From Cellvibrionaceae bacterium (GTDB lineage: Bacteria; Pseudomonadota; Gammaproteobacteria; Pseudomonadales; Cellvibrionaceae): a stretch of DNA of 64,000 nucleotides. The stretch lies in NCBI GenBank assembly GCA_021151825.1, contig JAGKWQ010000001.1:806001-870000 (forward strand). Direction: 5' to 3'. The notes beneath the pieces are model-generated. The model searched no databases. It saw nothing but the letters and a program-made list of their open reading frames with translations, and was not told the origin of the DNA. Below, piece after piece: positions 25,543 through 33,421 of the stretch; positions within the stretch are counted from its first letter, which is position 1, and each line of letters opens with the position of its first letter. Both the position numbers and the translations under genes were made by a program.

Positions 25543-27369
25543 TTAGGCTTTTTTACCACGCTTACGTTCGTTTTCGGTGAGCAATTTTTTACGCACACGG
25601 ATGCTGAGCGGAGTTACTTCCACCAACTCGTCATCTTCAATAAATTCCAGCGCTTGTTCCAGGGTATGACGGATTGGCGGTGACAGGGTCAGCGCGTCGT
25701 CGGTACCGGAAGCACGAACGTTGGTTAATTGTTTGGCTTTGGTTGGGTTTACGACCAGGTCATTGTTGCGCGAGTGAATACCCACTACTTGACCTTCATA
25801 GACTTCAACACCGGCACCGTAGAACAAACGGCCACGCTCTTGCAGCGGGTGCAAACCGTAGGCGAGGGTTTTGCCCTTCACCATAGAGATCAACACACCG
25901 TTTTGACGCTTGGCTACTTCGCCTTCTTTTACCGGGCCGTAGTGATCAAAAATACTGGTCATGATGCCGGAACCGGAAGTCATGGTCAGGAACTGGCCAC
26001 GGAAACCGATCAAGCCGCGCGATGGGCAAAGGAATTCCAACTTGATACGGCCTTTGCCATCCGGCTCCATGTTGTTCAACTCGCCTTTACGCAGGCCGAG
26101 TTCTTCCATCACTTTACCTTGATGCTCTTCTTCAACGTCGATAACCACTTGCTCGAACGGCTCGTGGATCACGCCATCAACGATTTTTTGTACCACTTCC
26201 GGACGTGAAACACCCAGCTCGTAACCTTCACGGCGCATGTTTTCGATGAGTACTGACAGATGCAATTCACCGCGACCAGACACGATAAATTTGTCCGGCG
26301 TTTCACCTTGCTGAACACGCAGTGCCACGTTGGCAATCAATTCCTGGTCCAGGCGGTCTTTGATATTACGGCTGGTCACGTATTTGCCTTCTTTACCGGC
26401 AAACGGTGAATCGTTTACCTGGAAGGTCATGCTTACGGTTGGCTCGTCGATAGACAGGGCTGGCAATGCTTCGATGCAATCCGGGCTGCACAGGGTATCG
26501 GAGATGCCGAGTTTATCCACACCGGTGATACACACGATGTCGCCCGCGTAGGCTTTATCAGTCTCGATACGTTGCAGGCCGTGATAGCCCATTACCTGCA
26601 GCACTTTGGCTTTACGGGTGTTGCCTTCGTGGTCAACCACTACGATTTGCTGGTTAGGCGACAGGCTACCGCGAGTGATACGGCCGATACCGATAACACC
26701 TACATAGCTGCTGTAGTCCAACGCAGAGATTTGCATTTGGAATGGGCCGTCCAGGTCAACTTGTGGCGGCTTCACTTTGTCCACGATCATTTGGAACAGC
26801 GGAGTCATGTCCTCTGCGATATCGTCTGCTGCCAAACCGGCAACGCCATTCAATGCTGAAGCATAAATAATCGGGAAATCGAGTTGCTCTTCAGTCGCAC
26901 CCAAGCGGTCGAACAAATCAAATACCTGGTCAACAACCCACTCAGGGCGCGCGCCTGGACGGTCAATCTTGTTGATAACAACAATCGGGTTCAAACCTTG
27001 TTCGAACGCTTTTGACGTTACGAAACGGGTTTGTGGCATTGGGCCGCCAACGGCGTCCACAATCAGTAATACCGAGTCAACCATCGACAAAACGCGCTCT
27101 ACTTCACCGCCGAAGTCGGCGTGGCCGGGGGTATCCACGATATTGATGCGGTAGTCGTTCCACTTGATCGCGGTGTTCTTGGCCAGGATGGTAATGCCGC
27201 GCTCGCGCTCCTGGTCATTGCTATCCATGATCAAGTCGGCGCTTTCATCGCGACGGTCAAGGGTGCCGGATTGACGCAACAACTGGTCAACCATAGAGGT
27301 TTTACCGTGGTCAACGTGGGCGATAATGGCGATATTGCGCAGTTTTTCGATAGCTGATTGATCTGTCAC
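25543..27369 (-). CDS. typA: Ribosome-associated GTPase TypA/BipA
   Basis: TypA is a translational GTPase related to EF-G that helps ribosome assembly and stress or low-temperature growth. The 608-residue protein has G1 AHVDHGKTSMVDQLL, the switch-I RGITILAKNTA, G3 DTPGHADFGGEVER, G4 NKIDRPGARPEW and the family-specific C-terminal block GAGVEVYEGQVVGIHSRNNDL. GTG at 27369 is the only reasonable start, close to the conserved KLRNIAIIAHVDH. In Pseudomonas it lies near thiI and glnA; here vapBC, an outer-membrane protein and an acyltransferase come between typA and thiI. Confidence 0.97.
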   Translation of the reverse strand: MTDQSAIEKLRNIAIIAHVDHGKTSMVDQLLRQSGTLDRRDESADLIMDSNDQERERGITILAKNTAIKWNDYRINIVDTPGHADFGGEVERVLSMVDSVLLIVDAVGGPMPQTRFVTSKAFEQGLNPIVVINKIDRPGARPEWVVDQVFDLFDRLGATEEQLDFPIIYASALNGVAGLAADDIAEDMTPLFQMIVDKVKPPQVDLDGPFQMQISALDYSSYVGVIGIGRITRGSLSPNQQIVVVDHEGNTRKAKVLQVMGYHGLQRIETDKAYAGDIVCITGVDKLGISDTLCSPDCIEALPALSIDEPTVSMTFQVNDSPFAGKEGKYVTSRNIKDRLDQELIANVALRVQQGETPDKFIVSGRGELHLSVLIENMRREGYELGVSRPEVVQKIVDGVIHEPFEQVVIDVEEEHQGKVMEELGLRKGELNNMEPDGKGRIKLEFLCPSRGLIGFRGQFLTMTSGSGIMTSIFDHYGPVKEGEVAKRQNGVLISMVKGKTLAYGLHPLQERGRLFYGAGVEVYEGQVVGIHSRNNDLVVNPTKAKQLTNVRASGTDDALTLSPPIRHTLEQALEFIEDDELVEVTPLSIRVRKKLLTENERKRGKKA

Positions 27370-27507
27370 TTGGGGTTTCTCTTGGGTGTGCGCCTATATA
27401 TAGGCAAAGGGGATGCGTAAAAAGGCGCGCATTATACCTATCTGACTGTGACGGGGATATGTCTAGCGTGCATCTAATTGGTGAAAATTTAATCTGGCTG
27501 CATGCTT

Positions 27508-27536
27508 TTTACATGTGTATACTTTGCGTATATACA
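27508..27536 (+). promoter_or_regulatory. vapBC promoter with overlapping palindromic operator
   Basis: A -35 box TTTACA (27508-27513) and a -10 box TATACA (27531-27536) are separated by exactly 17 bases. An imperfect palindrome, TGTATAC...GTATATACA (27516-27536), covers the spacer and -10. A VapB-VapC complex bound there would block transcription, the usual autoregulation of such modules. Confidence 0.65.
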
Positions 27537-27554
27537 AATTGAGAGGTGGCAATC

Positions 27555-27785
27555 ATGACCCTTGCGCGTGTTTTTCAATCCGGAAATAGCCAAGCCATCC
27601 GGCTGCCAAAAGAATTTCGTTTTGATGTTGATCAGGTTGAAATTTTCCGGCGTGGCGATGAAATCGTCTTGCGCGCTGTTACTCCGAATGGAGCCACCAT
27701 TTTTGATGCGCTCGCCAAACTACCATCCGACTTTATGGAACATGGACGGGAAGATTCACCACCACAAGACAGAGAAGGCTTCTAA
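27555..27785 (+). CDS. vapB: VapB-type antitoxin (AbrB/SpoVT fold)
   Basis: The 76-residue protein begins MTLARVFQSGNSQAIRLPKE, the classic swapped-hairpin AbrB DNA-binding motif of VapB antitoxins. This is followed by VEIFRRGDEIVLRAV and an acidic or disordered C-terminal tail expected to occupy the toxin active site. ATG 27555 is chosen because GAGAGG lies 8 bases upstream. It is separated from vapC by 11 bases that hold the vapC ribosome-binding site. The palindromic promoter upstream fits self-repression. Confidence 0.93.
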   Translation: MTLARVFQSGNSQAIRLPKEFRFDVDQVEIFRRGDEIVLRAVTPNGATIFDALAKLPSDFMEHGREDSPPQDREGF

Positions 27786-27796
27786 AAGGATTTTTT

Positions 27797-28201
27797 ATGA
27801 GCACCCGCTTTTTACTCGATACCAACATCTGCATTTATATCGCTAAATATAATCCGCCCGCTGTTCGCGAACGTTTCCAGCAATATCCAGCCAACCAATT
27901 GGCAATGTCCGTTGTTACGCTTGGTGAATTGCGTTTCGGAGCTGAAAAAAGCCACGCCAAAGATCGAGCAATGGCAGTTATTGATGAACTTGCCAGCCTG
28001 ATCTCCATCGCAGACCTTTCCGAAAACACCGCAGACCACTACGGCGATATTCGAGCGTCTCTCCAAAAATCAGGCCAACTCATTGGCAACAATGATTTGT
28101 GGATTGCAGCCCATGCCCGTTCGCAGGATTGGATTTTGGTTACTAATAATGAAAAAGAATTTTTGCGTGTGGATGGGTTGAAGGTGGAGAATTGGGTGTA
28201 A
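27797..28201 (+). CDS. vapC: VapC-type PIN-domain ribonuclease toxin
   Basis: The 134-residue PIN-domain protein has acidic residues of the metal site at Asp8 (RFLLDTNICIYIAK), Glu44 (VTLGELRFGAEKS) and Asp100 (NNDLWIAAHARS). The fourth position falls in LVTNNEKEFLRV, where Asn replaces the aspartate found in many VapCs but is common in this subgroup. VapC toxins cut tRNA or rRNA and are neutralised by VapB. RBS AAAAGGA is 6 bases before the ATG. The pair appears complete and intact. Confidence 0.94.
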   Translation: MSTRFLLDTNICIYIAKYNPPAVRERFQQYPANQLAMSVVTLGELRFGAEKSHAKDRAMAVIDELASLISIADLSENTADHYGDIRASLQKSGQLIGNNDLWIAAHARSQDWILVTNNEKEFLRVDGLKVENWV

Positions 28202-28323
28202 TGATGAACAGAAATACCCGAATTGAGAGCTAGCACAAACCTCAGGTTTACTTTGGACTACAAATACCTAAAATGCACACACCTGCAAATAGCAGCAGGG
28301 TTATTCATCAGGATGAAGCAATC

Positions 28324-28878
28324 ATGAAAAAGCATTTTTTGGTAGCGGGCTTAATGGCCGCTATAGCAGTTCCCGTATCAGCTCAAGGCTTTTATATTTT
28401 TGGCGATGTTGGCAGAACGAAAGTATCTATCGATAACGACGATTTTAAACTCAATACTTCAACCAATAACTTTTCATTTGGTGCTGGTTACGCGCTAAAT
28501 CAATACATTTCGTTTGAAGTGGCTTCACGTGATCTCGGTAGTTTTACTGCGTATGAAGATCAATACCAAAAAAGCGCAGTAGAAATTTCTACGCTCCAGG
28601 CTTCTGTTATCGCTACGTATCCCATTAATTCCAAATTTAGTGTTTTTGGTCATGCAGGCATTGCAGATGTGACTGCCGATGAAAAGTATCAAGACTTTGA
28701 AGACTCATCCTATAACGAATCCGATTCTGAATCCGAAAACAGATCCGTTTTCGGCTTTGGTGGTAACTATATAATTAACGATCATGTAAGCCTGCGCGCT
28801 GCCTATAGCCGTTATGCAAAATGGCAAGATGTAGTGCAAGTAACTACCGTCACCGCTGGTGTAGTTTACACATTTTGA
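28324..28878 (+). CDS. Small outer-membrane beta-barrel protein
   Basis: The 184-residue protein has a signal peptide (MKKHFLVAGLMAAIAVPVSA, cleaved before QGFY). About eight amphipathic strands alternate with polar loops and the C-terminus is VVYTF, with the terminal phenylalanine recognised by the BAM machinery. It resembles the OmpA/OmpW-like barrel class (porin family, OMP_b-brl). One loop is strongly acidic and serine-rich (DFEDSSYNESDSESENR). ATG 28324 is preferred over the upstream start at 28273, which would mask the signal peptide. Function is unknown. Confidence 0.82.
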   Translation: MKKHFLVAGLMAAIAVPVSAQGFYIFGDVGRTKVSIDNDDFKLNTSTNNFSFGAGYALNQYISFEVASRDLGSFTAYEDQYQKSAVEISTLQASVIATYPINSKFSVFGHAGIADVTADEKYQDFEDSSYNESDSESENRSVFGFGGNYIINDHVSLRAAYSRYAKWQDVVQVTTVTAGVVYTF

Positions 28879-28928
28879 TTATTGGCCCGGATAATTAAAA
28901 GATAGACAGAATATACGAATGCAATCAG

Positions 28929-28963
28929 GTCATTACTTCTGTGAAAACTAGAGAAGTAATGAC
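28929..28963. repeat. 12-bp perfect hairpin between convergent genes
   Basis: The arms GTCATTACTTCT and AGAAGTAATGAC enclose the loop GTGAAAACTAG. It lies between the OMP gene and the acyltransferase gene and has no T run. The loop matches that at 2514-2540 apart from one A. Confidence 0.6.
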
Positions 28964-28981
28964 TAGCCACTGGTTACTGGC

Positions 28982-30043
28982 TTATCCCACAATAAACTTA
29001 CTATTCTTTTTAAATACATGGCGTATTAATACTGCAATCCCCGCCGCCCCATAAAACTGCACAACAAATACCGCAATAAATACCATCAAGCTTGTTCCCA
29101 TACCGGATACCGGGAAAAACGGCTTTATTGCGTCAAGTGCAGCAATATTCTCCAGCGCAATAGTCAGCAGCGGATGAATAAAAAATATCGGGAAGCTTAA
29201 TTCTGCCAACCAACGCAAATGTTGCTGCAACCACGGCCAACTTATATAACGGCAAAGTGCGAGCAGGGCGATGCAGCCGAACAGGGTTTGGATAAATTGC
29301 AGATCCCAGCCGGCGTAATGAAACGCGGCGGTATGATAATTACCGATATGTATCCACAAATAGGTTTGTGCGAGCGCGGTAGCGGCAACCATCAACAAGC
29401 CTGCGATTAACAAAGTCCAATGCCAGCGACGCAAGGATTGTTCGTACTGTGAAAATAAAATCCCCAGCAAATAATAAGGCGTGAAATAAACCAGCGATTG
29501 CAAAAAATTGGAATTGGATTCCGGGCGATGCATGAGCACAGCAATAAACGAGAAAAGAATCAACACGCCGGTTTGCGTTAAAAAATGTGCACGAATGTAA
29601 GCGAGATGCAACGGCGAACACAAAAAGGTGAGCAAAATAAACGGAATGTACCAATGCGGGTAAAGCACGTAACCATTGCGAATGGTGTACCAGGCGTTGA
29701 GCAACACTTGTTGCCCTTCCAATCCCTCTTGCCACCATCCCACCAGGCGGACAAATAACGCAAACATCGAAACAACGAAAAAAGGAATGAGCAAAGCGTT
29801 GGCTTTTTTAACGATAAATTGCTTGTAGTTAAAGCGCGGATAGAAAACGCGATGAAAGAAAAAACCGGAAATAAATACAAATAGACCCGTGCCGCCGCGC
29901 AACAGGTTTTCCAATAGCAACGGAAATACCGGCTGCGCGAGAAAGATCGAATGCCCCAATACAATCAGGGCAATGGCTAATCCACGGAGATAATCGAATT
30001 CAACGAGTCGTTCCTTCTGTCGGCTCGGGACAGGTAAACTCAT
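28982..30043 (-). CDS. Membrane-bound acyltransferase family 3 protein (OafA/YrhL-like)
   Basis: The 353-residue protein has about ten membrane helices and the family opening FDYLRGLAIALIVLGHSIF, with the conserved R-G and H of acyltransferase family 3. Proteins of this class add acetyl or other acyl groups to surface polysaccharides, lipids or peptidoglycan. ATG at 30043 overlaps the thiI stop by 4 bases (ATGA), so it is translationally coupled to thiI although the functions look unrelated. A longer frame reaching 30151 lies entirely inside thiI and is rejected. The substrate is unknown. Confidence 0.87.
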   Translation of the reverse strand: MSLPVPSRQKERLVEFDYLRGLAIALIVLGHSIFLAQPVFPLLLENLLRGGTGLFVFISGFFFHRVFYPRFNYKQFIVKKANALLIPFFVVSMFALFVRLVGWWQEGLEGQQVLLNAWYTIRNGYVLYPHWYIPFILLTFLCSPLHLAYIRAHFLTQTGVLILFSFIAVLMHRPESNSNFLQSLVYFTPYYLLGILFSQYEQSLRRWHWTLLIAGLLMVAATALAQTYLWIHIGNYHTAAFHYAGWDLQFIQTLFGCIALLALCRYISWPWLQQHLRWLAELSFPIFFIHPLLTIALENIAALDAIKPFFPVSGMGTSLMVFIAVFVVQFYGAAGIAVLIRHVFKKNSKFIVG

Positions 30044-31518
30044 GAAATGGCGCAAGCACTCTTGGGTTCCGGGCGATAAACACCCACATTCAAATACCCT
30101 GCATCTTTTAAATTCGCCGCATGCAATTGGCTCATCACACCTTTCTGGCAATACAAATAATATTGTTTGCTCTTATCGAGGTTGGCGAAATGATTATTGA
30201 GCGAATAAAAAGGAATAGTTTTGATTTCTACTCCATCCAGACGCAAGGGATTGGATTCCTGCTCATCGGGGTGGCGAATATCGATAACGATTTGACCGGG
30301 ATTGATATCACCAACAACGGGAACCGATAAATCCGCATCCAACTCTTCAACAATCTCATCGATATTTTGCGCGCGACGTTCAGCGATGGCTTTCTCAAGT
30401 ACAGCAAAATCAAAATTGTTTTCTTCGCGCTCCACTTTATGCATACGCGCCTTGGTGGTGGGGTTTACCGAAATCACGCCGCAGTATTCGGGCATGCTCG
30501 CCGCAAAACTTTCGGTGCCGATTTTGCGCGAAATATTGATGATATCGCCTTTATCCATAGTGGCGAGCGGGCGCAGCACTAACATGTCTATCGCGCGATC
30601 AATTGCATTCAAATTAATGAGCGTTTGACTGGAAACCTGCGCCACACTTTCACCGGTAACCAGCGCGGGAATTTCCAGTGAATCAGCCACTTGTTCGGCG
30701 GCGCGCAACATCATGCGTTTGAGCACAACGCCCATGTAAGAGTTATCCACTTTTTCGAGAATTTCTTTAACAACATCTTCGAAGGGGACAGTAACAAATT
30801 TTACGCGATGGCTCGCGCCGTATTTATTCCACAAATAATACGCAACTTCCTTTACGCCAATTTCATGCGCGCGGCCACCGAGATTAAAAAAGCAGTAATG
30901 CGCACGCAGGCCACGCTTGATGCACAAATAGGTAGAAACGGTAGAGTCAAAACCGCCGGAAATTAATGACAATACCGGATCTTGTGCGCCCAACGGAAAA
31001 CCACCCAAGCCTTGGGTTTTGCTGGTTAATACCCAAAGTCGCTCATCTTTAATTTCGAGCGGCACAATGATATCCGGCTTATGCAGGCTCACGCCTTTTG
31101 CTTCGGAGTTATGCAGCAAACCGCCGCCCACATATTGCTCCACTTCCACCGAGCTGAACGCATGCTTGCCCACACGTCGTGCACGTACGCAGAAGGTTTT
31201 GCCCGCAAGCTGATCGCGCCAGTGACGCAAGGTGTTGTGAAAAATGGAATCGAGATCGCCCAATGGGTAATCATGAATCAAGGCAAAGTTGGCGATGCCC
31301 GGGGTGCGGGCGAGCACATCGGATACCTGCGCGGTCACTTGCGTATCCGCCTCGGGGCAGCGGATTTCGATCTTTTCCCAATCGCGTTGCACATCAATAT
31401 CCACCCCCAGGTTCGCGAGCAGCACACGCAGGTTATCGCGCAATTGCTTGATGAACCTTTTGCGCACAGGTGGGCTTTTAATGATGATCTCGGGGAAAAC
31501 TTTGACGATGAAATGCAT
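30040..31518 (-). CDS. thiI: tRNA 4-thiouridine sulfurtransferase / thiamine biosynthesis protein
   Basis: ThiI transfers sulfur to U8 of tRNA and takes part in making the thiazole of thiamine. The 492-residue protein is the long form: an N-terminal ferredoxin-like domain and THUMP domain (about 1-165), a PP-loop ATP pyrophosphatase with ISGGFDSTVSTYL (about 180-195), and a C-terminal rhodanese domain with the persulfide cysteine Cys457 in YLYCQKGVMSQLHA. The rhodanese domain is needed for both pathways in E. coli. The gene is coupled to the acyltransferase at its 3' end and divergent from the first chemoreceptor. Confidence 0.96.
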   Translation of the reverse strand: MHFIVKVFPEIIIKSPPVRKRFIKQLRDNLRVLLANLGVDIDVQRDWEKIEIRCPEADTQVTAQVSDVLARTPGIANFALIHDYPLGDLDSIFHNTLRHWRDQLAGKTFCVRARRVGKHAFSSVEVEQYVGGGLLHNSEAKGVSLHKPDIIVPLEIKDERLWVLTSKTQGLGGFPLGAQDPVLSLISGGFDSTVSTYLCIKRGLRAHYCFFNLGGRAHEIGVKEVAYYLWNKYGASHRVKFVTVPFEDVVKEILEKVDNSYMGVVLKRMMLRAAEQVADSLEIPALVTGESVAQVSSQTLINLNAIDRAIDMLVLRPLATMDKGDIINISRKIGTESFAASMPEYCGVISVNPTTKARMHKVEREENNFDFAVLEKAIAERRAQNIDEIVEELDADLSVPVVGDINPGQIVIDIRHPDEQESNPLRLDGVEIKTIPFYSLNNHFANLDKSKQYYLYCQKGVMSQLHAANLKDAGYLNVGVYRPEPKSACAIS

Positions 31519-31697
31519 AGCTGGAGGTGCCTGGAGTTTAGGTGGCTGGAGCCACCTGTTGAAAAAGGCGGCGATTATAAACCAGCCCGCCCTTGCCGTG
31601 GCGCCAATTCATGACTGGCCGCCACTCCAATCCTGACCAATACTTGTACAACTACGTCACACTTGCTCAAAAAGTACTCATGCACATGGAGGCCATT

Positions 31698-33326
31698 ATG
31701 CTATTGCGGAACATCAAAATCGGACATCGTCTAACCATCGCCTTTGGACTGTTGGCGCTAATCATCTTGTTATTAGGCGTGGCCTCGTTGCGCAATATCA
31801 ACAAAATGCATGAGATGGAGCGAAAAGTGGCGAACAACTGGATGCCCACGCTGGATGCCTTATCCAAACTTAATCTCGCACTTACCCGTTACCGGGTCGC
31901 CACCTTGCGGGCGGTGGTTGATCCCAGCACCGCCAACCTGGATTCGATGGAGGCCCGGTTTGACACCCTTGAGGCCGATATTGCCAGTGCGGAAACCACC
32001 TATGAGGAATTGGTCAGCGAGTCCCATGGGGACCGGGCAGCGTATGATCGACTCCAGGCCGCCAAGCAGGAATATATGAATCTGGCGAAGCAAGTTTTTG
32101 AGTTATTGCGTAGCGGCAATCACGACCAGGCCCGCCAAATACTCGACCAGCAGGTTCATACCCAAGGCGATGAAGTCACCCGTCACCTGCTGGCCATTGG
32201 CGATTCAAGCACTAAAGGAGTGCAGGATGCCACGGCGTTATCAAACGAAGCCTATGAAAGTAGCCGCATGATTATCGCTGTTAGCCTTACCGTCAGCCTT
32301 ATCGTGAGTATTTTGCTCGCCCTGATCACCACTCGCAGCATAACCCTGCCTATTGCCACCGCTGTATCCGCCACCGAAAAAGTAGCGGCGGGCGATTTGA
32401 CCCAACGCATCGACACCCAGGGCAAGGATGAACCCGCGCGGCTACTGACGGCGCTCGCGGCAATGCAGGATAGCTTGCGCGGCGCCATCAGCCAGATTTC
32501 CGATTCCGCCACGCAACTAGCCTCCGCCACCGAAGAATTACATGCAGTGGCCGAGGATGCTTCGCGCAACCTGCAAAACCAGAATGGTGAAATCCAGCAA
32601 GCGGCCTCGGCGATTACCGAGATGAGTGCCGCAGTGGATGAGGTTGCGCGTAATGCAACCGGAACAGCAGAAGACTCCAACCAATCATCGCGGCTTGCGC
32701 ATGAAGGGCGCGACAAAGTCCAGCAAACGATCCAGTCCATCGAAAACATGACCAACGAGTTCGCCAAAACCTCGCAGCAAATCGAGGGACTGGCGGAGGA
32801 ATCCAAAGATATCGGTAAGGTACTGGATGTAATCCGGGCGATTGCAGAGCAGACCAATTTGCTTGCGCTAAATGCTGCTATTGAGGCCGCGCGCGCAGGT
32901 GAAGCCGGGCGCGGTTTTGCGGTGGTTGCAGATGAGGTCCGCGCATTGGCACATCGCACCCAGGTATCCACCCGGGAGATTGAGCAGATGGTTTCCAAAG
33001 TACAAGCGGGAACCCAGGCGTCGGTAGATTCCATGCATGGCAGTGTTGAACACGCTCGCCAGACATTAGGTGTAGCCGAACAAGCGGGGCAGGCACTGGA
33101 AGAGATTTACCACCAGGTAGGAAAGATCAGCGAACGCAATCTGTTGATTGCCAGCGCCTCGGAAGAACAAGCGGCGGTGGCGCGGGAGGTGGACCGCAAC
33201 ATCGTTAATATCAGCGACTTTTCCACCCAGTCAGCCGCAGGGGCCAACCAGACCAGCGCCTCCGCCCAGGAACTGGCGCGCCTCGCCATGGACCTGAACA
33301 GCCTGGTAGCGAGGTTTGTGGTGTAA
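31698..33326 (+). CDS. Methyl-accepting chemotaxis protein (4HB type), copy 1
   Basis: The 542-residue chemoreceptor starts at ATG 31698 (GGAGG 5 bases upstream). It has helix 1 (about 10-32), a periplasmic four-helix-bundle sensor (about 35-190), helix 2 (about 192-212), a HAMP domain (RSITLPIATAVSATEKVAAG region) and a long cytoplasmic signalling hairpin. The hairpin tip is EQTNLLALNAAIEAARAGEA, which contacts CheA and CheW. There is no CheR/CheB pentapeptide at the C-terminus (ends SLVARFVV). Its cytoplasmic half is very similar to the next gene 95 bases downstream, so the pair arose by tandem duplication. The ligand is unknown. Confidence 0.95.
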   Translation: MLLRNIKIGHRLTIAFGLLALIILLLGVASLRNINKMHEMERKVANNWMPTLDALSKLNLALTRYRVATLRAVVDPSTANLDSMEARFDTLEADIASAETTYEELVSESHGDRAAYDRLQAAKQEYMNLAKQVFELLRSGNHDQARQILDQQVHTQGDEVTRHLLAIGDSSTKGVQDATALSNEAYESSRMIIAVSLTVSLIVSILLALITTRSITLPIATAVSATEKVAAGDLTQRIDTQGKDEPARLLTALAAMQDSLRGAISQISDSATQLASATEELHAVAEDASRNLQNQNGEIQQAASAITEMSAAVDEVARNATGTAEDSNQSSRLAHEGRDKVQQTIQSIENMTNEFAKTSQQIEGLAEESKDIGKVLDVIRAIAEQTNLLALNAAIEAARAGEAGRGFAVVADEVRALAHRTQVSTREIEQMVSKVQAGTQASVDSMHGSVEHARQTLGVAEQAGQALEEIYHQVGKISERNLLIASASEEQAAVAREVDRNIVNISDFSTQSAAGANQTSASAQELARLAMDLNSLVARFVV

Positions 33327-33421
33327 CCGCAGGCCCGGCACCGCGATTGTCGATTCCTCATTCGCTGCTATACCTAATTTCAAGCTGCCACCCTCTTCAA
33401 CGCCTGCGGAGTTACCTGCCA

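Noticed and set aside
30044..30151. A 36-codon N-terminal extension of the acyltransferase inside thiI
   Set aside because: It lacks homology and would hide the membrane start; the ATG at 30043 overlapping the thiI stop is the natural start.
32252..33034. A 260-codon minus-strand frame across the first chemoreceptor, with a similar one at 34138-34812
   Set aside because: Both are reverse readings of the conserved coiled-coil signalling region. They occur in the two paralogues because the DNA is alike, not because they are genes.
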